From the NCBI RefSeq assembly GCF_002775205.1, contig NC_036453.1, forward strand, positions 3,933,103-3,997,102: a stretch of 64,000 bases of DNA, given 5' to 3'. The position numbers and the translations under genes were made by a program. The notes under the pieces are model-generated. The model searched no databases and was not told where the DNA came from. It saw only the letters and a program-made list of their open reading frames with translations. The DNA is from Xiphophorus maculatus. Taxonomy: Eukaryota; Chordata; Actinopteri; Cyprinodontiformes; Poeciliidae. Position 1 is the stretch's first letter, and every line of letters begins with the position of its first letter. This document shows, piece by piece, positions 21,364-31,572 of this stretch.

Positions 21364-24300
21364 ATGAAGCCAGCAGTGGTTCTGCTGGGCCTGGCGCTCC
21401 TGCTGGACACAACCTTTGGAGCAGAAGGTAAGACTGACTGAAGATGTTTGGTTTTAGGTCAAAATAAACAAGTTATTGCAGTTTTACCAATATAGATTAT
21501 TTAAAAATGTATAGGTCTGTTCCACTTAGGTTTGGTGTACTTTTAGGAGTGATTGCTTTTAAACTCATTATTATTGCTGTTTGTTTATAGAAGAAAATAT
21601 AAAATAAACCTAATACTTTGAATAATTAATTGAGCATACTGTACTGTTTGAGATCTGGGATCAACTGGAATGTATGTGGGATTGAATTTAAATTCTATTT
21701 TTGTGTAAAGTGCCTTGAGACTGTATTTGTTGTGAATTGGTTAAATGTGAAAAAAGAAAGAAAGAAAAAAGAAAGGAAGAAAAAAAGAAGAAAAGAAAAA
21801 GCAAAGAAAGAAACAAAAAAACAAAGGAATAGAAAAAGAATAAAAAGAAAAGAAAAGAGAAAGAGAAAAAGAAAAAGAAAATAGAAAAAAAGTGTTTATT
21901 ATCTGTATTTTTCAGGACTATTTTCTTCTTTTTGGTTAAAAAATACAACAGATAACTTCAAATGTTTCTGTCTATATAGCTCCAAACATTCACCTTTGTT
22001 TTTGGGTGGAGGGGGTCCAAATGTTTAGAAATTACCACAGCAATAAATGATTTACTAATTAATCAATCAAGTTTCAATCAAGCTTATTTGTAAGGTAGAT
22101 TTCAGCAACAAGGCAGTTCAAAGTGCTTTACGTCTTAAAAACAGGAAAATAAAAAGTCGAGCAATTTGAGAATTTGAGAAACCGGTAAAAAAACATCACA
22201 TTTTGTCAATTAATCGTTGAAACCAACTGGTGTCATTCAAATCAAAAACTACTAACAGCCTGTTTTAATAAACCACAATGATATTAATCATGCACTAGAT
22301 CACAGTGTGTAAAAGCAGTTTAAATACAGATGTTTCTCAGCCATTACTGCTTTAGTATTTGAAAACCGTCACTGTTTGAAAAGACACTTTTACTCTAAGC
22401 GGTTCTTCTAACGTTTAATGCTGAACTCTGATAAAAAAAATAAACACTTTGTGTCTGAAATAAACAAATTGCACCAACAGAGTCCTGTGTGGGTCGCTGT
22501 GGCTCCTTCAGCTCACAGAACAAATGCCAGTGTGACTCTATGTGTGTGTATTATGGGAGCTGCTGTGGGGACTTTTACACCATCTGCCCCAAAAAGGGTG
22601 AGTCCACTGCTCAAATCTTCTGTCTATTTCAGTGTTTCTCAAACTTTTTCAGGCCGAGGAGGACCACTTACCCCCATCTAACAAACACACAGACCACCTA
22701 CCTTAAACTTGCCCCCAACATCTTAAAATAATATACAACTGGAAATAAAATACTAGTCTCTTAACTGCTTGTCTTCCTGCCTGAAGTGAAGGGTGGCGCT
22801 GTTTTGTAAATGTGGTCACAATTAGTGATGGGATTTTCGGCTCCTTTTCGAGATGCGGCTCTAATGGCTCTTCTTACTGTGGAGAGCCGGCTCTTTCGGC
22901 TCCCCATATATATTTCTGACATTATTAATTAATTAATAGTTTAAACCTAATTTTATAATATTTTGTTTCATTATTGACATTGTTAAGCACTTATGATGAG
23001 TAAAAATGCCGCATAACAATGCTATAGCAATACCGATGCGTGTGATGTCCGCATGTGCCTGTGCAGGTTGTTTGTCCAGCCTGCACGATAGGAAATGCTG
23101 ACTTTGCACAGTCTGCACTCTGCCCTGGAGCTTGATGTAGCATTAAAATGAGTCCAAATCTTGCTCCGTTTTCTGTCACTCATTAATTTTCACCTATTCA
23201 GTTCTCACACTGACTCCCCTTCTTTCTGTGCTTCTTGACTGCTGAGTGAGTGTCTGTACATAAACACCTGCCGATGAAAGCTATACAGCTTGGCCAATTG
23301 CCTGCCGTTTCCACCAAAAAAGTGGAGATAAACTTTTTTTTCAGTGTTTTCCCGCCACATTATTAATTGAAACTATGTGTGATTGGTCAGATGTGTGGAG
23401 CACACGCTTGACATGAGGGCAGTGGACCGACCGAGGGAAAAAACTCTCCGCTCTAGCACTGGCAGAAGAGCAAAACGCGCAAGGAGAGGGAGAAGGGGGG
23501 GAGAGACAGCGAGGCACCGCAGGACAAAAAAAACGATGTGGGGAAAAACTATCGGCTCTGGCACTTGCAGAGCACAAGCACAACGACAGGGAGGCGGAGA
23601 GACAGCGAAATACTGTAGGAAAAAACCCGGCTCCCAAATAGGATCCTAAAACGGCTCCCATTGTGGAGCCGGTTCCAATCGTTCACTTCAAAGAGCCGGC
23701 TCTTAGAGCCGGATCGTTCGCGACCAACACATCACTAAAAACTATGAACAAGTCATTTTGAGTTATTTACAGATTTTGAAAGCAAGAATTATAAGCTTCT
23801 CATTGATAGAAAACACATGGAAATCAAAAAGGTTCTTTGTTAATAACGTTTTAGAGTTATCTGTAATTTAGAATGATAGTAAAGGAAACAATGACTTGTG
23901 TTGGGTTGCAGACATTTTCTTCCAGCCAGTAGATAGCCCATCATAAATTATTTTATTTTAGGTGTTAAGATGCAGTTAGTCACCGCCATATTGCATTCAG
24001 TACAGCCGTAGCTAGATCTGCGTCCCTGCTGCATGCTATGTATCGTAATAATGTTCAAAAATAAAAGTTCTGCAACTCACCCTGAGAAACTTTCCACCGG
24101 TATCTTCGGGCTTTCTTTTGAATGACTCGGTCTTAAGACATGTATCCATTATTATTTATAAACACAATCCTTTGGTAAGCTAACTGTAGCGTCGCGCTTA
24201 CAGCTAACAACACCGTCAAATAAACGGTTGTTTACATGCAGTACCTAGCGGACCACTAGAGGGCGCCCGCGGACCACAGTTTACAATTTAAACTGTAAAA

Positions 24301-27300
24301 GTAAGAACTTATACCAACTGGTGTCATTCATGATAACATTTTCTGCTCTAAGTTTCTCGTGGGGACACGTTTGGAGAAGCAGAAATGGATCCAAATATGA
24401 ACACAACAGAGCAAACACCAAATGTAAACACGGTGGCCCCGACAGGGCCCTCCTCTCTGACCCCGCCACCCAGGGCCCCTCATGGGCCCTCGCCCACCGT
24501 CGACCCCAACGCAGCGCCCTGCAGCGGCCGACCTTTTGACGCGTTCCTGCAGCTGAAGAACGGATCGATCTACGCATTTAGAGGTAAAATCTAATTGCTC
24601 TGTCATCATTACTTAATTTCTTTGAAGGTTCAGAGAGGAAACTAAAAATAAGATTAATTTATTCACACATCTGGTAGATTTAGATTTAAAGCTTTTTCAT
24701 GTTGGTGGGAAATGGTTGTCTCTCCCAACACAATAAAACAATATCAAAGTTAATTTAGATATTTTTATTTACACTCCACATTATTTGACAATTTGCCAAC
24801 ATGTTTTTTCTGACAGGAAGTAATGTTTTGGAGTGGCCTAGTCCAAGTCCTGGCTTAAACTTGAGCTAAAGATTAGGGTGATGATAAGGAGTTCATTATC
24901 AAAGATAAATTATTAAAATGCTAATGGCAACATGAAAAAAGTTGATCAGTTTTCATTAGAACATTTTTTTTGTCAATTATTATATAACTATTAAAGATAA
25001 CTCTTAACTTAAATCTACCTGGAGTCTAAATGATTTGGGACTTTATTGTACAGTCAGATTATTTTACAAGGAAGTACTTTTGTTATATTGTTTATTTGAT
25101 TTATTTTTATGTTTTAAATAGTTCAAAGTTTCATCACTCTAGTTTATTGAATTTTAGACATAACTTTGATGTTTGTTTATAAGTTATTTTAACATTTTTT
25201 GTATAAAATAGTTTTTTTCTGCATAAAATATCAGATGCTATTGTGACTGAAAATATTTTTTAATAAAAACAGTATTAAAAATGAACAGATTTAAGAAATA
25301 TAGATCACTATCAGAAACTTAAGTCATTTTCAGATGCAAGAATCCATTTGTGTGGGAAGATTAGTGAGTTTTTGGTAAAATTGCTTTGAATCTTATCTAA
25401 AACTCTTATAATTGATATCCCCCACCCTAGGTTTATATTTCTTTGAGCTGGATGACAGGTCGATTCTTCCTGGTTACCCTAAACTCATCGAGGAGGTGTG
25501 GGGAATCGCAGGACCCGTCAGCGCCGCATTCACCCGCATCAACTGCCAAGGAAAGTCGTACATCTTCAAGGTGGGAACCACAGCAGCTATTAGCTTTAAA
25601 AAGTTATTCTTAAATCAAACTATCCCGTCTGAATGTATTATTTAGCATTCTAATTGTTGAAGGAGGAGGGGGTTTTTTCAGCAAGAGTGGAGGAACAGAA
25701 TGAGCTGCATGGAGTTTCTTAAATTATGGTCTTAAAATATGATAAATTCAAACACTACTTGCTAAAAAGATTTTCCCTTCATAACAAAGAATTTGTTTAT
25801 GCTTAATAAAAAATATTTACTCAGAATTTTCCCAGCAGGTAACCTGAATTCCCATTACAAACCTGGGAATCTTTGGTTCCTTATAAAATGTCTGAAGGTT
25901 CTCAAGAATAAAAATAAGTTATCAAACATAACAATGTAGTTTTTATACACTCTTTATGTCTGGGCTTTTGTGAATCATCAGGAAACATAAACATCATTTA
26001 TCTTAGAAAACCTGCCAATGTGGAGTTCTTCCACAAAAGTTTATGCTGCCACCAGAAAATCATGTTTTCATCCAACAGAACAACCCACTATAGTATGTAC
26101 ATGCCCCACAGCATTATGCTGCCACTGCCATGTTTCACATGTCTTCCGGATGGTTTGCAGTGTTATTTTTCTGCCAAGCATGGAGTTTTTCATGCAGGAC
26201 CCGCCTTCTTCCACGTGTTTGCTGTTTCCCTCATAAAGCTAGGGGACAATTTAAGCAGGAACTCTGATTAATTTCTTTCAACAATTGCTATTTTATTGTC
26301 ACTTTTTGATAACTTTTTGATTAACTAGATTTCGGTAAATAGTATGTTTCCAGATTTTTAAATAAAACTTAGAAATCTTTCATTGTTCTACTTCTACAAC
26401 ATGCTACTTTGTTTTTGTTTGTCATACAAAATCCCAATAAAATATTGATGTTTATGGTCTTGATGTGATGAAATGTAAATTGACTTTTGCAAAGCACAGT
26501 TATTATTAAAACCTCCCACCATTTGGTTCTGTATATTTTTGTATCAAAGGGCAACCAGTACTGGAGATTTGATGGCGATATCTTAGATGAGGACTATCCC
26601 AGGGACATTTCTGTCGGCTTTGAAAACATCCCAAATGATATAGATGCAGCTTTTGCTGTACCTGCACCAAGTCACCAAGGGAAAGAGAAAGCCTACTTTT
26701 TTAAAGGTATTTGCAGAGCGATGAAAGACAAATTGCAGCATTTAAAAAGACAAGGGGTCTTTTTTTTATCCTGTCTAGATGCTTGGTGCTGCTGAAGGGC
26801 CTTACATTTACATTAATTCAAATGGCCACCAGAGGGCGCCTCTAACACTAGCAAAAGATTTGCAGAGAAAATATTTCTACGTTTAGTTATAAAATTCTTT
26901 GTAATGTTCTTCTTTTTGTTTAAATACATACTGATTAAATAAGCCACTAACTTATTGTTAGTTTAAAAAAATTCTGCTAACAGAGTGTCTGTTTGGTTTC
27001 TCTCAGGTGATAAGTATCACCAGTACGAGTTCAAGCACCAGCCGTCCCATGAAGAGTGCGTCTCCATGAGCAGAACCTCTCCGTCTGTTCTGTTCACCCA
27101 GTACACAGACCTGTTCTGCGAACACCCACTGGAGAACCTCTTCACAGATCTCTTTGAAGGCTTCTGTAAGACCCAGATATGGTTTGCTTACATTACGTGT
27201 TACTGGCCACTTTATTAAGTATACTTCAATTTCTTGCTAACACAACTGATGAATCAGCTGAATTTAGTGCAGTTAGACGTCTAGATGTGGTGAAGACTAA

Positions 27301-29237
27301 GCATCAGAATGAGGAAGAAAAGGAAGAAAGTGATTTGGAGTCTTTTTGTTGATTTATCAGGTTTTGTACCAACAACCATCTCTTGAGTTTTACAGATGAT
27401 GGTTTAAGAAAGAAAAAACCTTAATGTGAGCAGCTGTTGTGTGGGCAGAAATTAATTGTTGACATCAGGGAGCAGTGGAGAGTGGACAAACTGGTTTGAG
27501 ATGTTAAAAAGTACACAGATCACCACTCCCTTAAAACCAAGGTACAATATCTGGATGCATAACCCTGACATAGATGGGCAACATCCAAAGAATACCAGAT
27601 AATGTGTCACTCATGTCAGGAAACAGAGGATGCAATTCTCACAAGCTTACTGAAATTGGACAATAATAGTTTTGTTTTAAAAACCGTTTTCTAGTGCAAC
27701 TGGTTTCAGCTGTAATATTGCTGTACTGCAGTGCCCTTCACAGTCACCGGATCTCAATCCAACACATAGTTCTCGTATAACGTCACATTTCCGGGAACTT
27801 TGTACCTCACAGCCATCTTGGTAGGCAGGTGCTATGGAGTCACTATGACAACAATAAGCACGCCTCAAGCTTAGAACTGGTTCTTGCTTCGTTCCTATCG
27901 AACTTATAAACAACATAAGTACATTACAGCCATTACTCGATCATATTTTCTGAGTCCTCTACCCACCTTTGTGAAATACTAAGAGAAATATCTGTGATAC
28001 TTATTGCTGAATTAGCTAGGACATGTAGCCTATGTATATGTTACTAAAAGTACTGACTCTGCCACTCACCAGAACTTTATTGTTTGTACATCCTTTACGA
28101 ACCCATTTAAACATTGATTGTACATGTCCATAGATTTCAGGCCGTGAAGCTCCTGTATGATGTACGCACGCTTTGTGTTCACTAAGGAGTTTTCTGTGTC
28201 ATAGAAGGAGATCAGAGGCAGCTTGGTCACTTCATTTTAGATGTTTTGAGTCCACAAATCAACAGCAGCAATTTTGTTAATGTATCCTTGTCTTACACAT
28301 TAGTAAAGAGTGTCCAGATGTTTTCTTTTTGTTGGTCTCAAAGCCATGGTTCAGCGATGCCTACCAAGATGGCGCAGATCACTACCAGTTCAGACTTGTG
28401 GGAACTATATGTAGAGTACCTTTGTGAAGTGGTGGGACAGGAAACAAGTCTACAGCAACTACAGGGGACCAAAATATCTGAGGATGATATTCTTTAAAGA
28501 TCTTCTTGAATCCATGACACAAAGGCATAATTCACTTTTGAGGACAACAGAATGCCCAACCTGGTACAACCAAAGTGTATCAAATAAAGTGGCAGGTGAC
28601 TGTATGTTTTATAAACATTACTCATTTTCTCCCTTTCTCTTCCTTCAGACACTCACAACTCTAGCCCCCAACTCACGTTTAGGGACTGGAAAGGCGTTAG
28701 CCCTCCTGTTGACGCTGCCTTGGTAGGAAAAGTTTCTCTTAGTCCCAAGCCAACAATATCATCTCCACCAGCAAGACGGAGGGGCAAAGGGCGGAGAAGG
28801 AGACCCAGCAACAGACATCACCCACAGCGCAGAAGGCAAAGTCGCTACGTGTTTGATGATCTGTGGTTCGATGACGATTTGTTTGACTTTGGCCTAGATT
28901 ACAGCGACACGACTGAAGTAGCTACAGTCCAGGAATACAAAAGCACCCCAGTTCAAAATGTCTACTTTTTCAAGAAAGGTATGATTACAGGGAGTAAGTT
29001 TTAAAAACTCACTGCTTTAATGAGCTTCTTCATTTTTGCAACTTCTGCTGTAACTTTTTTATTCTTTGCTTGTCCATTTTGTTTCTCTTGATGTTGACAG
29101 ACAAGTACTACAGAGTGTCTCTGCGGACTAAACGGGTGGACGCCGTTAGCCCCCCTTACCCAAGATCCATTGCAAAATATTGGTTGGGCTGTGAAGAGGA
29201 AGACCTGCCTGATTCATCCAGGGCAGAGAAGAGATAG
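21364..29237 (+). CDS. vtn: vitronectin
   Basis: Secreted plasma and matrix glycoprotein that binds integrins, PAI-1/uPAR and heparin. Exons: 21364-21427, 22481-22597, 24353-24583, 25431-25570, 26550-26706, 27007-27165, 28649-28978, 29101-29237. All join in phase to 444 aa (human 478). Signal peptide MKPAVVLLGLALLLDTTFG is followed by a somatomedin B domain (about 22-60) with all eight cysteines. The integrin motif RGD is at residues 63-65, at the start of exon 3. A Pro/Thr-rich acidic linker leads to hemopexin-type repeats from about 119 (RGLYFFELDD, NQYWRFDGD, KAYFFKG). A very basic stretch RRRGKGRRRR (from 332) would bind heparin. Exon 8 ends KRTAG-less with stop at 29235-29237. Teleosts carry vtna and vtnb; I cannot tell which this is. 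Confidence 0.93.
21735..21890 (+). repeat. GAAA/AAAG-rich polypurine tract
   Basis: About 150 bp of almost uninterrupted A and G on the plus strand, in vtn intron 1. The long open frames it creates on both strands (Lys/Arg/Glu or Phe/Ser runs) are simple-sequence artefacts. Confidence 0.8.
22066..22135 (+). repeat. dispersed repeat (GCTTATTTGTA...AAAGTGCTTTAC)
   Basis: It shares TTTCAGCAACAAGGCAGTTC and AAAGTGCTTTACG with 20545-20640 and 49078-49140. In vtn intron 1. Confidence 0.5.
22823..23738. repeat. AGCCGGCTC-rich DNA transposon derivative
   Basis: About 915 bp in vtn intron 2. The left end TTAGTGATGGG and right end CACATCACTAA are inverted copies with one mismatch in ten. GAGCCGGCTC palindromes lie near both ends. 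This is a known fish repeat type with hAT-like ends. Short open frames inside (for example 23383-23649) do not resemble a transposase. Confidence 0.6.
23970..24290. repeat. dispersed repeat ending in a CTCF-like site
   Basis: 24053-24230 matches 4493-4640. The right end carries GGACCACTAGAGGGCGCC. In vtn intron 2, close to exon 3. Confidence 0.45.
24253..24267 (+). promoter_or_regulatory. CTCF-like core motif
   Basis: CCACTAGAGGGCGCC matches the CTCF core consensus CCASYAGRKGGC, plus orientation. It lies about 90 bp before vtn exon 3. Motif match only. Confidence 0.4.
25985..26240 (-). mobile_element. Tc1/mariner transposase fragment, antisense
   Basis: On the minus strand the sequence near 26105-26138 reads VKHGSGSIMLWG, close to the VKHGGGSIMLWG segment of fish Tc1 transposases. 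It is a decayed fragment in vtn intron 4 with no intact frame. Confidence 0.6.
26826..26840 (+). promoter_or_regulatory. CTCF-like core motif
   Basis: CCACCAGAGGGCGCC is a near-ideal CTCF core in plus orientation, in vtn intron 5. Motif match only. The flanking 120 bp recur at 1687-1815, where the motif is weaker (CCAGCAGGGGTCGC). Confidence 0.4.
27200..28602 (+). mobile_element. decayed Tc1/mariner copy, split by a nested element
   Basis: Ends are TACTGGCCACTTTATTAAGT (27201) and ATCAAATAAAGTGGCAGGTG (to about 28600), inverted terminal repeats of a common vertebrate Tc1-like family. Inside, text matches that family in order: GATGTGGTGAAGAC, TACCAACAACCATCTCTTGA, GTGTGGGCAGAAAT, CAGTCACCGGATCTCAATCC, then GAAGTGGTGGGACAGG after the nested insert. 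It carries many substitutions and deletions and has no open transposase frame. It fills most of vtn intron 6. Confidence 0.75.
27767..28409. mobile_element. non-autonomous DNA element nested in the Tc1 copy
   Basis: About 640 bp separate two parts of the Tc1 text that are adjacent in intact copies (CTCAATCCAACACA and AGAGTACCTTTGTG). The ends ATAGTTCTCGTATAAC and GTGGGAACTAT are inverted copies, and CCATCTTGGTAGGCA is inverted further in (about 27812 and 28360). The target duplication is probably TA. Confidence 0.6.
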
Positions 29238-29359
29238 ATCATCTAAGACACAGACACATCTATGCAATAAACACCCTGCGCCCAGTGATAATAGCATGCT
29301 TATTTGTTGCTACTGCTTTTTCTTATGCATGTGCTAAACCTGCACACGATTTAATTCAC

Positions 29360-29924
29360 TTTAAAGGGATAGTTCAGGTTTATTTAAGTAAACAATGAAA
29401 ACCAGTTAAGATTAACACTACATAACTCTCTTTTTTGTTACTATTTAGTACACATGCAGATTAGATGGACCTAAAATCCTGAAGATAACACCTAGACCAA
29501 AACAGACAAAACCTTTGGTCTGAAAATAATCACAGAGTTTGATGCAAAATCAGTTTTAAGAACTTTTAAACTGTGTTCTTGTTTGCATTTAGTGATTATT
29601 TAGACAGAAGATGGTGAGTATTTTCATGGAAAAAGAAAGCAGGATGTCCATTGTACAACTTAAATGAAAAGTTAGTATAACAGCAAATAAAATCAACTAT
29701 GGAATAACCTGCTCATTAGATGGATTTCTTTAATGCTTCCTATTAAAATTTGCCTAGAAATCCATTTTTATTCTTTGGCTTTCCACCTCAGTAAGACTCA
29801 CTAAGATTGTTTGATCATATTTGTTGAAATTGGTTTTATGTATGCCTTTGGTGTGCAGTTATGTGCAACATTTTTTTCCAGCTGCAGTTGTTAGAAGACA
29901 AAAATTGTGATCTATCCCTTTAAA
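29360..29924. repeat. TTTAAAGGGATAG-ended MITE
   Basis: Left end TTTAAAGGGATAGTTCAGG and right end CTATCCCTTTAAA are inverted copies. This is a well-known fish repeat family. No coding capacity. Confidence 0.65.
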
Positions 29925-30169
29925 TTTTAGTATGCTTGGCAGTTTCCATTTCTGTCTTTAGCAATATAAGTTGCATGCTTGAGGCCTGTTGTTTACCTTT
30001 TTGACGTTTTAATCCTCAAATACATTTATAAAATTAGTGTTACGTGCATACGTAATCTTTGACACGCAGCTATATATTGCCTCTGCGAATAATTGCTTTA
30101 TTCTTTATCCTGCTTGGAAAAAACATCTTACGTCTCTTTGGTTTGCATCTCAGATATTTGGAACAGTTA

Positions 30170-30185
30170 CGCCCTCTGGTGGACC
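30170..30185 (-). promoter_or_regulatory. CTCF-like core motif
   Basis: On the minus strand GGTCCACCAGAGGGCG matches the CTCF core. It points toward the two plus-oriented sites inside vtn. Motif match only. Confidence 0.4.
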
Positions 30186-30673
30186 TCTAGCGAATTCTTC
30201 ACATGAAATAAATATACACTGGTACATTTTCTGTTTATAGTGACTTTGATTTAATTTGTTTTACGCTAGTTGTGAATAATTTGTATTTTCATGACTAACA
30301 GTTCACCATATCAGAATGCATTATGTACAACAAATTATTATTTATTATTATTTCTACCTTTATAAGGGAGTCAATTTTTAGTTTCATATGTTACAAATTC
30401 AAATAGGTTTATTTAACACCATTTCAAATAGAAGTGTCAAATATACTGTTCTCTGTTCTCGTATTTCAACAAAATTTCCACCCACAATACGGCAGCAACG
30501 TAGACGTACGTACGTCATGACGCTTGAGGGACGTTTTCTGAACACTGCCGACTGAAAATGTTATTTTCCATTATCCTCTCAGTCTTTGGAATGGTAAGCT
30601 GGTTTGGAAAGTAGACGAATGACAATCTACAGAGAAAAGTAAAATAGGTAAATAAAGAAAAAAAGTAAATAAA

Positions 30674-30747
30674 AGGCACCGCTGGGATTCGAACCCAGGA
30701 TCTCCTGTTTACTAGACAGGCGCTTTAACCAACTAAGCCACGGCGCC
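30674..30747 (-). tRNA. tRNA-Thr (anticodon AGT)
   Basis: Full cloverleaf on the minus strand without intron. The 7-bp acceptor stem GGCGCCG/CGGTGCC has one G-T pair. The A box is TGGCTTAGTTGG and the B box GGTTCGAATCC. The anticodon arm CCTGT-CTAGTAA-ACAGG gives anticodon AGT. The discriminator is T, and a T run follows within 15 nt as Pol III terminator. It lies between vtn and the homeobox remnant. Confidence 0.95.
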
Positions 30748-31072
30748 GGGTGACAAATTCGTACAAATATGGCTTCATAACCACATGGAATGTCGAGGTC
30801 TGGTTTGTTTTTTTTATTATTTGTTTGGTGTTTTATGATTTAAATAAAATATTTTAAATCGTTATTCTGTGTGTCAGTGTAGGCGTAAAAGCATCGCAAA
30901 TCAAATCTCACAAGCCAATATATAGTCCAACATGGAAGCGGAAATTTCCAGATCAGACAGGCTGAAGTCGCCCACCAATTATTTGAGGCACAAATCAGCC
31001 AGATTATCCAGGGAATCGTCGTCGCAGCTGATTCTCTGGTGGTCGAGCTGACTGTGAGAGTCCTCCGTGGAT

Positions 31073-31572
31073 TTAACGCGCAGTGGCGCAATGGCTACCT
31101 CCCTGAGCACATCCGAGTAATGTTTCCAGTTCTCCGTAATCCCATTCATCAAATCCAGTGTGAGGGGTCAAGTTCTGGTAATAGCCAGTGGGGTCACTGT
31201 CATGAGAGACCCAGAATGCAATTAGATCAGGGGATGGAAGTGCCAGGATTGTTGAGAGGCTGGTGGACTGGGGGAGACTTGGACTGGGAGTTAATGGGAT
31301 TGATGGATGCAGGTGAGGCATTGGAGGGCTGCAGGGTGTAGTACTGATAAACCCTGTTTGGATGTTATCAGCAGGTGGGTTGGAGGCTTCTCTTGTTTGT
31401 TTCTTGCTCTTGAAGTAGCGGGCATGTCTGCTTTGAAACCATACCTGTTAAATATTAAATTAAAAAATATGCATAAATATGCTGCATTTCCAGAGGAAAA
31501 ACCAAAAACACTTCCACTACTTAAAACATACCTGAATCTTTGATGTTGGGGTACCGAGTGGTGGAGAAGGTT
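31073..31572 (-). pseudogene. sebox: remnant of a sebox-like homeobox gene
   Basis: Two exon-like pieces in minus orientation. The upstream piece (about 31572-31532) ends ...TSKIQ at a GT donor. After an 87-bp intron the downstream piece (31444-31073) opens VWFQSRHARYFKSKK. KIQ|VWFQNRRARYFKSK is homeodomain helix 3, with the intron where many paired-class homeobox genes have it. The downstream frame runs 123 codons (ending near GFDEWDYGELETLLG). Homeodomain position 51, an invariant Asn, is Ser here, and position 53 is His, not Arg. Most of helices 1 and 2 cannot be found upstream; the short exon also holds a TTRYPNIKD-like stretch in another frame, suggesting an internal deletion. In human SEBOX is next to VTN, so sebox is the likely parent. 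Probably a pseudogene. Confidence 0.6.

Larger units (their letters stand above)
29238..30540. other. vtn 3' end and intergenic DNA
   Basis: A polyadenylation signal AATAAA lies at 29266-29271, 29 bp after the vtn stop. Beyond it is a MITE (29360-29924), then AT-rich DNA with no gene seen up to about 30540. Confidence 0.6.

Noticed and set aside
21630-21948. Long Lys/Arg-rich and Phe/Ser-rich open frames
   Set aside because: They lie in a GAAA-type polypurine tract; simple sequence gives open frames on both strands.
23341-23661. Cys/Ser-rich 106-codon minus frame in vtn intron 2
   Set aside because: Falls inside the AGCCGGCTC-type repeat; no family resemblance.
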